A stretch of DNA of 32,552 bases from Hyphomicrobiales bacterium (GCA_021775425.1 JAJFHX010000011.1:1-32552); one strand, 5' to 3'; shown: positions 7,191 through 15,522, counted from the stretch's first letter. Notes: generated by a model not told the origin, from the sequence alone. Made by a program: numbers and translations.

Positions 7191-8222
7191 ATGGCCTTTG
7201 GGCGCGCCCGGCGGCGCTATAGCGATAGTGGAAGTTACTGGCCCGGCTTTGTCGATGCTATGGCCACATTGTTGCTTGTGATGACTTTCCTCTTATCAAT
7301 CCTCTCTGTCGCACAGTATTTCGTCACACAGGAAGCCACCGGCAAAGACAACGCCCTCCAGCAGCTCAACCGGCAAATCCTAGAACTGACCGACCTGCTG
7401 CAGCTTGAAAAAAACCAGAACAAAGACCTTGAAAGCAACCTCGCTCTGTTAAAAGCAACCCTTGCTGATAGTCAGGAAAAAACCAAATCACTTGAAGGAC
7501 TGATCGGCCTTGAAGGTGACAAATCACGAAATGCGCAATTGCAGATTTCCGAACTGAACCAGAAGCTGAAAGGCGAAAAGGAAATTTCAGAAGAGGCAAC
7601 CGCACAAATCGCCATCCTTAACCAGCAGCTTGCAGCCCTTCGCGGTCAGATAGCCGCCCTTAATGAAGCCCTTGAAGCTTCTGAAGCCAGAGACAAAAAG
7701 AAAAATCAACAAATCAAGGATTTGGGAGCAAGGTTAAATGTCGCACTGGCCAAACGTGTACAGGAGCTTAGCTCTTACCGCTCTGACTTTTTCGGCCGTC
7801 TTCGCAAATTGCTTGGCAACCGCCCAGGCATTCGCATCGTTGGTGACAGGTTCGTGTTTCAATCGGAAGTCCTCTTTCCATCTGGCTCAGACGAGTTGAA
7901 CCCTGCCGGGCAGATAGAGATGACAAAACTCGCCTCTGCCATTAATGAAATTCGCCTCGAAATCCCGCGTAACATCAACTGGGTCTTGCGCATTGATGGC
8001 CACACAGACAAACAACCCATCAACAACGAGAAATTCCCATCAAACTGGGAGCTTTCCTCATCACGCGCTATTTCCGTGGTCCGCTATTTGATAGATGAAG
8101 GCGTGCCGCCAAGCCGTCTGGTTGCTGCTGGCTTTGGTGAAAATCATCCGCTGGATAATGCCAGCACACCTGAAGCCTTTGCCAAAAACCGCCGCATTGA
8201 ATTAAAACTGACTGAAAAGTAA
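7191..8222 (+). CDS. OmpA/MotB-type peptidoglycan-binding protein with coiled coil
   Basis: Partner of the preceding channel protein. An N-terminal membrane helix (about 24-45) follows WPGFVDAMATLLLV; D22 sits where MotB carries its proton-binding aspartate. Residues 50-190 are a long coiled coil rich in Leu, Gln, Lys and Glu, able to span the periplasm. The C-terminal OmpA-like domain has VLFPSGSDELN, IDGHTDKQP (268-276), NWELSSSRA and NRRIELKL (333-340), the meso-diaminopimelate-binding elements. The gene starts one base after its partner's stop and ends three bases from the convergent ABC gene. I infer a proton-motive envelope machine of unknown output, widespread in Rhizobiales. Confidence 0.88.
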   Translation: MAFGRARRRYSDSGSYWPGFVDAMATLLLVMTFLLSILSVAQYFVTQEATGKDNALQQLNRQILELTDLLQLEKNQNKDLESNLALLKATLADSQEKTKSLEGLIGLEGDKSRNAQLQISELNQKLKGEKEISEEATAQIAILNQQLAALRGQIAALNEALEASEARDKKKNQQIKDLGARLNVALAKRVQELSSYRSDFFGRLRKLLGNRPGIRIVGDRFVFQSEVLFPSGSDELNPAGQIEMTKLASAINEIRLEIPRNINWVLRIDGHTDKQPINNEKFPSNWELSSSRAISVVRYLIDEGVPPSRLVAAGFGENHPLDNASTPEAFAKNRRIELKLTEK

Positions 8223-8225
8223 GTG

Positions 8226-10076
8226 TTAATCTGAGACTGCCGTTTCTGAAATTTCTTCATCAACAGAACTCTGCTCTGTATCAGTCAGGTCAGGCTGCAA
8301 TTGCGTGCGGGCCAGCTCAGCATAAAGCCCGCCCTTTGAAATAAGTTGCTGATGCGTGCCTTGTTCCACAAAACGCCCATGATCAAACACCAGAATCCGG
8401 TCTGCATTCATCACGGTTGAAAGTCTGTGTGCAATGATAAGGCTGGTCTTGCCCTTCAGCACATCTTCAAGTGCAAGCTGCACCCGTTCTTCGCTCCCAG
8501 CATCAAGCGCACTCGTCGCTTCATCCAGCAGCAAAATCGGCGAACCGCGCAATATCGCCCGTGCCAGTGCAATCCGCTGTCTTTGCCCCCCTGAAAGGCT
8601 CTGGCCACCCTCCCCAATGCGGGTGTCATACCCGTTGGTAAACCCTTGAATAAATTCATCAGCCTGCGCGATTTGTGCCGCTGTGATGATTTCATGTTTA
8701 GAGGCATCCGGTTTGGCAAACGCAATATTTTCATAAATGCTGGCATCAAACAAACTAACCTCTTGCGGCACAACAGCAAAACTATCCCGCAATTCATCAA
8801 GAGAAAGCTTGTCAATTCGAATGCCATCAAGCTCAATTGAACCAATCAGCGGGTCATAAAACCTGAGCAATAATTGAAAAAGCGTGCTTTTCCCGGCCCC
8901 TGAAGCCCCAACAATAGCAACCCGCTCTGAAGGCTCTATTGTAAAACTGACATTATGCAAAACAGCCTCTTCATCCCGTGTCGGGTAGGAGAAGCTAACC
9001 TCCTTAAATTCAATTTTGCCTTGAATTGGTTCTGAAAATTCAACTGGTTCCGGGTCTTCTTCGACATCAGACCGGGTTGATAAAAATTCTGATAGTCTGT
9101 CAGACGCGCCTGCCGCCTGCGAAATTTCCCCCCAGACTTCCGTTAAAGACCCCATCGCCCCGCCGGCAAAAACCGCGTAGAGCATGAACTGGATCAGCAC
9201 GCCGGCGCTCATCTCGCCATTAATCACATCATGCGCGCCATACCATAAAATCAGCACGATGCTGACCATCACCAGAAATATTGCAACAGCCGTTAAAAAT
9301 GCTCTTGCTTTGGTCCGCGCCATTCCCTTTTCAACAGTCACTTCATTGCTGGTTGAGAATTTATCGTTGACATACTCCTCCGCCCCAAATGCCTGTACCG
9401 CCCGGATGTTCGATAAAATTTCCGCACCATATTGATGCAGTTCAGCCATTTTTTCCTGCGCATTGGTAGATAACCGCCGCACCATCCGCCCATAAAAAAC
9501 AAGTGGCAATACAACAACAGGAATTGCAACCACAACCATCAAGGAAAGCGAAGGGCTGGTAATGATCATCATCAAAAGCCCGCCAAACAACACCACCAGA
9601 TTGCGCAGAGCCTGCGAAACACTGGCCCGAATGGCAGAACTGATCAGCGTTGTATCCGCCGCCAGCCGCGACATCAGCTCCCCGGAATGATGCGTATCAT
9701 AAAAACCGGCGCTTAAAGAAATCAGCCGGGAAAACACATCCCGTTTTAAATCAGCAACAAGCCGCTCACCCAGCCAGAACACACAATAAAACCTGACAGC
9801 CGATCCAACAGCCAGAATTGCCACAATGCCAATAAGAGATTGAAAATAAATATCAATCTCATTCACATTGCCGCCCGCAATGCCTTTATCAATCACCAGC
9901 CTTGTTGCAAAAGGTAAGGCTAAGGTGGCAAAAGCCGCAACCAGCAAGGCCATGATGGTCAGAGAAAGCATAAATGGATAGCGCCCAAGATAAGGAAGCA
10001 GCCGTTTAAGCGGATGGAGTTGAGACCTGGATGGATTTTCATCCCGGTCCTTTGCATGATTTGAAGCAGCGTTCAT
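8226..10076 (-). CDS. ABC exporter half-transporter (ABCB/MsbA type)
   Basis: Fused permease-ATPase of 616 residues that dimerises to export a hydrophobic or amphipathic substrate. The first ~330 residues hold six membrane helices. The nucleotide-binding domain follows with GASGAGKST (Walker A, about 390-398), VPQEVSLFD (Q-loop), LSGGQRQRIA (signature, about 492) and ILLLDEATSALD (Walker B), then IAHRLST (H-loop). All catalytic residues are intact. The C-terminal tail is acidic and Ser/Thr-rich. The gene stands alone and converges with the OmpA-type gene, so context does not reveal the substrate. Lipid-A-core flippase, multidrug and peptide exporters are all possible; the sequence does not single out MsbA. 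Confidence 0.93.
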   Translation of the reverse strand: MNAASNHAKDRDENPSRSQLHPLKRLLPYLGRYPFMLSLTIMALLVAAFATLALPFATRLVIDKGIAGGNVNEIDIYFQSLIGIVAILAVGSAVRFYCVFWLGERLVADLKRDVFSRLISLSAGFYDTHHSGELMSRLAADTTLISSAIRASVSQALRNLVVLFGGLLMMIITSPSLSLMVVVAIPVVVLPLVFYGRMVRRLSTNAQEKMAELHQYGAEILSNIRAVQAFGAEEYVNDKFSTSNEVTVEKGMARTKARAFLTAVAIFLVMVSIVLILWYGAHDVINGEMSAGVLIQFMLYAVFAGGAMGSLTEVWGEISQAAGASDRLSEFLSTRSDVEEDPEPVEFSEPIQGKIEFKEVSFSYPTRDEEAVLHNVSFTIEPSERVAIVGASGAGKSTLFQLLLRFYDPLIGSIELDGIRIDKLSLDELRDSFAVVPQEVSLFDASIYENIAFAKPDASKHEIITAAQIAQADEFIQGFTNGYDTRIGEGGQSLSGGQRQRIALARAILRGSPILLLDEATSALDAGSEERVQLALEDVLKGKTSLIIAHRLSTVMNADRILVFDHGRFVEQGTHQQLISKGGLYAELARTQLQPDLTDTEQSSVDEEISETAVSD

Positions 10077-10318
10077 AAGGAATAATAATTCTTAATTGTT
10101 ATAATCAGCACTGGTAGTAACAATCCACAAACCAGCTGGCCTTGTTTTAGCGTGATCTGACCGGAGATAAAACAATTTATCACAGCCACGCACCAGCATG
10201 CCACCTGAAAACCGTTCCACAGTCCGATTAAAAAGTCAGACTATAGACCAAAATCAGAGGCTAACAGTATAAAATATATTGAAATTATGAATGCAAATTC
10301 AGCGGCACAATCAATTGA

Positions 10319-11428
10319 TTATGCTTCAAGCATCAGCGAAGCAACCACAGAATAAAACGCCGTCCATGCCGCCCTGACTTCGTCAGTAAACGACGTCACA
10401 AGTACTTTTTCCAGCGTAAAGGTCAGCGCGTCGGCAAAATCAACAAAATGCTCATCACTGACATTATGAACTTTTAAACTTTCCCCAAGCTCATCAAGCG
10501 TCGAGACAAACTGATCTTCATCTTCAAGGTTTCCAACAATCACCGCAAGCGCAGTCATTGTCTGTTTTTTGACAGTCTCAACATGATCGCCGATCAACTC
10601 ACGCATATCAGGTGAACATTCTGACAATTTCTCAAAAAACAGATCAGCCGCTCTTCCCGCGCGCTCATTAACAATCACAAAACTTTCACCAACGAGGTCT
10701 TTTTGCCTGTCAGTAATCCCATCCATAATTGAAATGGTCTTAATTCGAACCGGTCTCATCGGCGCCGCTTGCGCCGTTTCCGGTTTATCTATTGTTTCAG
10801 ACCCGGCACTCTCAGCCTCAGCAATTTCAGGCTCTGAAAAACTCAGATCATTTGCTGATACTTCCGCCTCATCATTTACATACCCAGCATCAGAACCCGC
10901 TTCAAAATCCCCATGGTCCATTTCCGAAACGTCAGTTGCATGTTGTTCTGAAAAATCAAGGTCGTCAGGATTTGCATCCTGAGCCTCATTCATCACAGCA
11001 TCAAACGGCACCGTATCAGCACCATCAATGACATCATATTCTGCAATACTATCAAAACCGGTCTCACCCTCAGTTCCATCATCATCAGATACAAGATGTT
11101 CTGATTGCCCTGCCATCTGCTTTATATTTTTTTCAAGATTGCCCGCGTGCAGATTAAGAGTTTGCAAAATTTCAGCAATTTCTTCTGTGGCAATGCTGGT
11201 TTGCTCAGCAAGAATTTTCACTTCCCCCGCAACAACAGCAAACCCTTTGCCACTTTCACCAGCTCTGGCAGCTTCAATCGTCGCATTGAGTGCAAGTAAA
11301 TTGGTTTGCTTGGTCACGGCCTTAATCTGTGCCGCAACACCAGAAACCCTCTCAATCTGAGTTTTCAGACTGACGACTTCATTCTCACTATTTGTTATAT
11401 TTTGCCTGATCGCTGAAGAATAAGTCAT
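10319..11428 (-). CDS. soluble chemoreceptor-tip / C-terminal globin-fold fusion
   Basis: A 369-residue protein with three parts. Residues 1-112 are a truncated methyl-accepting signalling hairpin with an intact CheA/CheW-contact tip ([18 protein letters not shown], 41-58). Residues 113-230 form a very acidic, disordered linker with a repeated D-L-x-F-S-E motif (157-161, 194-198). Residues 236-369 match the bacterial globin fold: [43 protein letters not shown]. There are no membrane segments. Known globin-coupled sensors carry the globin first and the signalling domain last; this is the reverse. Aligning VSDEHF with the family, the proximal-histidine position is L318, although H321 lies close by, so heme binding is doubtful. 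A CtrA-type box lies upstream. A role in cytoplasmic chemotaxis signalling is inferred. Confidence 0.82.
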   Translation of the reverse strand: MTYSSAIRQNITNSENEVVSLKTQIERVSGVAAQIKAVTKQTNLLALNATIEAARAGESGKGFAVVAGEVKILAEQTSIATEEIAEILQTLNLHAGNLEKNIKQMAGQSEHLVSDDDGTEGETGFDSIAEYDVIDGADTVPFDAVMNEAQDANPDDLDFSEQHATDVSEMDHGDFEAGSDAGYVNDEAEVSANDLSFSEPEIAEAESAGSETIDKPETAQAAPMRPVRIKTISIMDGITDRQKDLVGESFVIVNERAGRAADLFFEKLSECSPDMRELIGDHVETVKKQTMTALAVIVGNLEDEDQFVSTLDELGESLKVHNVSDEHFVDFADALTFTLEKVLVTSFTDEVRAAWTAFYSVVASLMLEA

Positions 11429-11509
11429 AATGCACCCGCTTCCGATAATAAAAATTCAGACTGAGCGGTGCCAAATAACCGCGATTATAAAGTCTATGCT
11501 CACCACTGG

Positions 11510-11525
11510 TTAACAAAGCATTAAC
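11510..11525 (-). promoter_or_regulatory. CtrA-type binding box upstream of the globin fusion
   Basis: Read on the minus strand this is TTAA, seven bases, TTAACC: the full alphaproteobacterial CtrA consensus (TTAA-N7-TTAA). It lies about 82-96 bp before the start of the chemoreceptor/globin gene, where a CtrA-activated promoter could be. CtrA commonly controls motility and chemotaxis genes. A single AT-rich motif can occur by chance. Confidence 0.5.
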
Positions 11526-11549
11526 TTTCTTGTTCTGACCAAATAATGC

Positions 11550-12182
11550 CTAAAGTAATTTTGAGATTTTTGCTTGTAATAAAGGCAGGTAATCTTCACG
11601 AAACCAGTCATTTTTATTTACCCAATTATTATTCCTCCAGGAAGGATGCGGCAAAGGCAGATAGCGGGGCAGAACAGGGCTTTCCAGAAAAATTCGGTAA
11701 GATTCAACCAGTTTATAGAGTGGGAATTTAGAGTATTCATGGAACTGCGGATGCCCCTTAAGGTGATAGGCTTGCGCATATTTACCAACCAGTATAATCA
11801 GCTCAAGTTGAGGCAATTCGGCAAATAACGCATCATGCCACGTCGCCTTGCATTCAACCCGCGGCGGTAAGTCTGCCCCTTTATCATTCTGGCCCGGATA
11901 GCAAAACCCCATCGGAATGATCGCCAGTTTTGAAGCATCATAAAATACATCCTCGCCAATCCCCATCCATTCACGTAATCTATCTCCTGAGCGATCTGTA
12001 AACGGCTGACCAGACAAATGAACCTTGGTCCCCGGAGCCTGCCCACAAATGGCAATCTTCGCCTTCTGAGATACCTGCAACACCGGGCGCGGCTCATGAG
12101 CAAGTTTTTTTCGCAGCGGCGCATCCAAACAAATTCGACAAGCCCTGATTTCATTTAATAATTTTATGAAATCTTTCCCCAT
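11550..12182 (-). CDS. uracil-DNA-glycosylase superfamily protein (small form)
   Basis: A 210-residue protein of the uracil-DNA glycosylase superfamily. The active-site motif is GQAPGTKVH (47-55) and the DNA-intercalation motif is LPLPHPSWRNN (175-185). Four cysteines (C15, C18, C94, C111) are spaced like the Fe-S ligands of family 4 enzymes, so an iron-sulfur cluster is plausible. The conserved block MGFCYPG (91-97) is typical of this small subgroup. The start ATG has GAGG about 8 nt upstream. It probably removes uracil or a related base lesion; activity has to be inferred. It lies upstream of the globin fusion on the same strand, with 121 bp between. Confidence 0.85.
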   Translation of the reverse strand: MGKDFIKLLNEIRACRICLDAPLRKKLAHEPRPVLQVSQKAKIAICGQAPGTKVHLSGQPFTDRSGDRLREWMGIGEDVFYDASKLAIIPMGFCYPGQNDKGADLPPRVECKATWHDALFAELPQLELIILVGKYAQAYHLKGHPQFHEYSKFPLYKLVESYRIFLESPVLPRYLPLPHPSWRNNNWVNKNDWFREDYLPLLQAKISKLL

Positions 12183-12352
12183 AACATATCCTCACGAATA
12201 ACTGATGTGACAAAAGACACATCCTTTGCCACAATGCTCTGCAATAATCGCGCTATAAGCATTCAGAAAGAAAGCTACAAACAAATCAGCTATAAATTGG
12301 CCATATCTCTCATATTGAAATCAGATACGGCCAACAACAAAAGGTAAAATCA

Positions 12353-12685
12353 ATGAGCATTACAACAAAATCATATTTAGTGCTGTGCCTGGCTCTGGTT
12401 GGCGCAGTATTCCTCACCATCTCAAAAGAAGCCACTGCCGGTAAATACAAATTAAAGTGTGATGGCCCGTATCAGATCGTACAAGGCAACAAAATTCACA
12501 CACCGCCATGTGAAAATTCCTATATTGCCTCTGTCGCACGTAGTTACGGCTATAAAGTCAGCAATTATGAAGTGAGAAACAACGTCCATAAGAAAATGGA
12601 AATCTGTCGTTTCGTCGGTCATGATTCAAGAATCAGTGATTATTGCGACATTTACAATAATGGCCCCAACAGAGGCTATCGTTAA
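12353..12685 (+). CDS. small secreted four-cysteine protein
   Basis: 110 residues with a signal peptide (cleavage probably near ATAG, about residue 29) and a mature domain of about 80 residues with four cysteines (C36, C53, C85, C98), likely two periplasmic disulfides. The pattern CDGPYQIV..N.I.TPPCE..YIA.VAR.YGYKVS...RNN...K...CR..G.D.R....C resembles unnamed secreted proteins I have seen in alphaproteobacteria. AAGG lies 8 nt before the ATG. A hairpin follows the gene. No enzyme motif is visible and function is unknown. Confidence 0.75.
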   Translation: MSITTKSYLVLCLALVGAVFLTISKEATAGKYKLKCDGPYQIVQGNKIHTPPCENSYIASVARSYGYKVSNYEVRNNVHKKMEICRFVGHDSRISDYCDIYNNGPNRGYR

Positions 12686-12713
12686 AAAGTCAACGTGATG
12701 AGGTGCAGCAATA

Positions 12714-12736
12714 GGCCGTGATAATTTTCGGCCATT
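12714..12736 (+). terminator. hairpin after the four-cysteine protein gene
   Basis: GGCCG (12714-12718) pairs with CGGCC (12729-12733) around a 10-nt loop, 28 bp past the stop codon and followed by a T/C-rich tract (ATTCTTCTTCTC). Probably a weak intrinsic terminator. Confidence 0.45.
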
Positions 12737-12759
12737 CTTCTTCTCATCACAATTCTGAT

Positions 12760-12801
12760 GGCATTATCCCTTGCTAGTTTATTAAATTAAGGGATAATGC
12801 C
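12760..12801 (+). promoter_or_regulatory. 13-bp perfect inverted repeat over the lipoprotein gene start
   Basis: GGCATTATCCCTT (12760-12772) and AAGGGATAATGCC (12789-12801) are perfect inverted copies around a 16-nt AT-rich loop. The right arm contains both AAGGGA, a plausible Shine-Dalgarno, and the first ATG (12797) of the lipoprotein gene. In RNA the arms would hide both. In DNA it could be a repressor operator. Confidence 0.7.
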
Positions 12802-13303
12802 CATTATGTTGGCAAAAAAACAAAAGACATCAGTAAGTTCTGGTACATGGCTTACAATTCTGGCAACCCTGATGGTGAGTATGTCCCTCACAGCCTGTGG
12901 CGGGCTGGGCTATGTCCCACCGCCTGGTGCAAAGCTCGGTGATGCCTTCCTTAGTCTGACCATCAGCACAAAAGACAGATCACGCATGCCGCAAGGAGCG
13001 GATATCGTTATCACCATAGAAGACCCTATGGCCGTCACCCCGGTTGATAACGCGAAAAAAGATCCAAAATTCGAGCCCGGCGTCATCATAGGAGACGTCG
13101 TCAAACTCTCCCAGCCAGATTCAGATGTGAAAGTGAACTTCCCCGTAGATCGCAATCGTCTGGCTGACTGCGGCAAAAGCAAAACCTGTTATCTGCGTGT
13201 CAAAGTGGTCAAAGGTGGCACGGTCCGCTATAAATCCACAACACCCGGCATTTATAAAGCCGGGCAGACCAAAGCCGGCATCACTATTTCAAAAGCGACT
13301 TAG
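12797..13303 (+). CDS. YbaY-like lipoprotein
   Basis: A lipoprotein of 168 residues with lipobox LTAC; the acylated cysteine is C34, followed by GGLGYVPPPG. The mature part looks beta-rich and follows the pattern of YbaY/YscW-type domains: MPQGADIVITIEDP, then a central segment, then VNFPVDRNRL and YLRVKVVKGGTVRYKS. These domains occur in envelope lipoproteins of unclear function, some linked to secretion. A 19-residue insertion with several Pro and Lys interrupts the usual strand order. A second ATG at 12806 is also a possible start. The last 20 bp overlap tail-to-tail with the L,D-transpeptidase gene on the other strand. Confidence 0.65.
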   Translation: MPIMLAKKQKTSVSSGTWLTILATLMVSMSLTACGGLGYVPPPGAKLGDAFLSLTISTKDRSRMPQGADIVITIEDPMAVTPVDNAKKDPKFEPGVIIGDVVKLSQPDSDVKVNFPVDRNRLADCGKSKTCYLRVKVVKGGTVRYKSTTPGIYKAGQTKAGITISKAT

Positions 13304-14264
13304 GCAGCACACCGCGCTTTAGCATTCTTTTTCGCATCGCAAGCCACTTCTTGCACGATGGCCGCTTCAAATTACATGAAACTTTAATCTGACCGGCTGG
13401 GTCAGCCTTCGCCCGTTGTTTGGGCAGCAATGTTTTATAATAATGGCTGAGTTTAGAAACCCAGGCAATTTCAGTCACCCCCGCATCTTCAACCGAACTG
13501 ATCGGCAAAGGCTCCATGCACCCCCCTTGCGTCTGCGGCACTCCATCATCAAACACACCTGACCGGTAAACGTGATAACCGGTTGCACAAACCAGTATCA
13601 GCGGAAGTTTCCGGCGTTGGTTAAAATGATCATATACAGGTTGCAGCTTCTTCCAGAATGGAACAGACCCATGCCCCTTATGCCGCTCCCAGTTCGCCTC
13701 GTTCAGCCTGAACGGAAAAATATGAATCGGCACCAGTTTCTGTCCGCTTTTAAGAGCAATAGAAACCATCGCATAAAGCGCCTCCATCGGCCCGTTATCC
13801 AGCGCATAACAACCAATTGACGAACACCCACCATGTATAAGTAGATACGACCCGGTCCGTTTTTTAAGCGCATCAAACACATTCGGAAAAGAAAGATTAA
13901 GTGAGCGCGGCCACTTGGCAGAATTCCATATCACATCATCCGCAGGCACATGATAAAACCCTTCAGGTGATTGCTTGTCTCCCTCTTCAAGCTTCGGCCC
14001 AAGCTCACCGGAATATTTACAAATATCATAACTGCGATAGAGTTTATATTCTGAGCTGGACCTGACCCAGATCTCCAGCACCTTCTCTTCTTTAAAAATT
14101 CTGAGATAAACCCGGGGCTGATCACCATATCCGATGGATTTTAATCGCTCCAGCTGAGCTGCCTCAACGGATGTATATTTTTCTGAAGCCAGCACCACCT
14201 GACAGAAAACCTGTGAGAAAAACACAAGATAAATTAACTGCAAATATATAAAAAACCGTATCAA
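13284..14264 (-). CDS. YafK-type L,D-transpeptidase
   Basis: A periplasmic YkuD-fold enzyme, 326 residues, with an N-terminal signal sequence (about 1-26). The catalytic motif is HGGCSSIGC (144-152); C152 is the expected nucleophile and H144 its partner. LEEGDKQSPEGFYHVP upstream is typical of the YafK branch, which in E. coli hydrolyses the link between Braun lipoprotein and peptidoglycan, whereas other YkuD proteins form 3-3 crosslinks. Which reaction applies cannot be told here. The ~100-residue C-terminal extension has several cysteines and ends very basic (KKWLAMRKRMLKRG), unlike short YafK proteins. Confidence 0.88.
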   Translation of the reverse strand: MIRFFIYLQLIYLVFFSQVFCQVVLASEKYTSVEAAQLERLKSIGYGDQPRVYLRIFKEEKVLEIWVRSSSEYKLYRSYDICKYSGELGPKLEEGDKQSPEGFYHVPADDVIWNSAKWPRSLNLSFPNVFDALKKRTGSYLLIHGGCSSIGCYALDNGPMEALYAMVSIALKSGQKLVPIHIFPFRLNEANWERHKGHGSVPFWKKLQPVYDHFNQRRKLPLILVCATGYHVYRSGVFDDGVPQTQGGCMEPLPISSVEDAGVTEIAWVSKLSHYYKTLLPKQRAKADPAGQIKVSCNLKRPSCKKWLAMRKRMLKRGVLPKSLLK

Positions 14265-14468
14265 ATCAATCTCTTCACAAAGGTTTTATCCGGAAATTTC
14301 ACAATTTAAATGACATCTGCCCACAAAATGGCAACAATCAGATAACAAAATTAACGAATGAGATATTACAATATTTTGCATCTCTTCTGTGTTATGATCA
14401 GTGTAATGGATTATAACAGTTTCGATAGAAGATAGTAGTGATCCCATTCTAAAGTTAAGAGGAATATT

Positions 14469-14789
14469 ATGGTGAAATTTACTTTTTCAGTCCTGGCCAC
14501 TTTCATGCTTATCCTGAGCCTCAGTAGCCCGGCAAGTGCTGGCAACCGGTACTATCAGAATGAATCAGGGTTCTTCATTTTTGATCTATTTGCAAATGCG
14601 CCTGATAGCAAATACAGAAAAGGCCGCCCCAAAGTTTACGGATACAGAAAAAAAGTCGGCGGCTATTCTTATAAATATTCAGACACACTGAATGGTTATG
14701 GCAGCAAACCGAGCGACTTCAGCCCGATTTTTGATCGTGGGTTGTTCAGCACCCGCCTTGGAACAGATGGTCCTTATCTTGGATACTAA
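14469..14789 (+). CDS. small secreted Tyr/Gly-rich protein
   Basis: 106 residues with a clear signal peptide (cleavage about ASAG, residue 24). The 82-residue mature part is rich in Tyr and Gly, with GGYSYKYSDTLNGYGSK in the middle and FDRGLFSTRLGTDGPYLGY at the end. It resembles a recurring unnamed family of small secreted Rhizobiales proteins containing YSYKYSD and ending FDxGxF...SPY; that comparison is from memory. No cysteines or catalytic motif. AGAGG lies 7 nt before the ATG, and a strong terminator makes it monocistronic. Function unknown, envelope or surface inferred. Confidence 0.7.
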   Translation: MVKFTFSVLATFMLILSLSSPASAGNRYYQNESGFFIFDLFANAPDSKYRKGRPKVYGYRKKVGGYSYKYSDTLNGYGSKPSDFSPIFDRGLFSTRLGTDGPYLGY

Positions 14790-14843
14790 AATATCTGAGC
14801 CAGTTAATTGGTGAATAGATTATCGTAACCAAGATCAAGTTCT

Positions 14844-14876
14844 AAAAAACCCGCAATGAATTTTGCGGGTTTTTTT
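14844..14876 (+). terminator. intrinsic terminator of the Tyr/Gly-rich protein gene
   Basis: AACCCGCAA (14848-14856) pairs with TTGCGGGTT (14863-14871), loop 6 nt, extended by A/T pairs and followed by seven T residues. A textbook Rho-independent terminator about 55 bp after the stop. Confidence 0.92.
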
Positions 14877-15168
14877 ATGCGTGTAAAACCGCCTCGACCA
14901 TAAACACCTGCGCTCAATCAAGGCCAAAACAAGTCTCACATACCCTTCACACTTTAGCGATTGAAGCTCACGATAAGACACTTTGCTTTGACGCAAAGTG
15001 AAATCAGTTTAAATGACTTCCCTGAAAATTCCTGCGATTGTCATAGTCATCAGGTGATCAGAAAATTCACCAGATAGCTGACTAAAAGCCCCTCCCCAGG
15101 TTCTCTTTTAGAACAGCTAATTTCAGACAAATACAAAACGCCGGACATTCCGGCAGAAGGAAATTATT
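14877..15168. other. intergenic region with an inverted repeat
   Basis: No gene seen. One 8-bp perfect inverted repeat CACTTTGC/GCAAAGTG (14979-14986, 14993-15000; 6-nt loop) lies about 170 bp upstream of the 60-aa secreted protein gene and could be an operator or a small hairpin. Confidence 0.4.
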
Positions 15169-15351
15169 ATGAAACTTACATTATCACTATTAAGCTCAGT
15201 CGTTGCCCTTGGCCTGATGCTATCACCAGTCAGCGCAAAAGAAGTTCAGCCATTCGGCATCACAGCTCCTGTAACAACAGTGGGCATGAACGACACAGCC
15301 ACAGGCGACAAAGTGAAGGGTTATGATTTCGGACACGAGCAAGGCGCATAA
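15169..15351 (+). CDS. 60-residue secreted peptide
   Basis: A very small gene supported by a strong ribosome site (AGAAGGA, about 7 nt before the ATG), a clean signal peptide cut after VSA (residue 23) and a strong downstream terminator. The mature peptide is about 37 residues, without cysteine, beginning KEVQPFGITAPVTT and ending DFGHEQGA. I do not recognise the family. Signalling peptide, envelope factor or metal-binding peptide are all open. Its autonomous expression unit argues that it is real. Confidence 0.65.
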   Translation: MKLTLSLLSSVVALGLMLSPVSAKEVQPFGITAPVTTVGMNDTATGDKVKGYDFGHEQGA

Positions 15352-15390
15352 TAGCGACCCTTTCTCCACATAGAAAATCAAATCGTTCAT

Positions 15391-15428
15391 AAGTGGTATG
15401 ATGCGCAAGCGTCATACCACTTTTTATT
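15391..15428 (+). terminator. intrinsic terminator of the 60-aa peptide gene
   Basis: AAGTGGTATGA (15391-15401) pairs with TCATACCACTT (15412-15422), 10-nt loop with an inner CG pair, followed by TTTATTT. A strong Rho-independent terminator 39 bp after the stop. Confidence 0.9.
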
Positions 15429-15522
15429 TGACACCCCTCACCCCAATAATGATCATGACCAACGGAGAATAGAGGACAAAGCAATCAAAAGCTGGGTAAC
15501 AAAAGTAAAGATGAGGTAGATC

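Noticed and set aside
6203..8222. Flagellar motor stator MotA/MotB
   Set aside because: No flagellar genes are nearby and the topology and coiled-coil length differ from MotA/MotB; kept as a generic channel pair.
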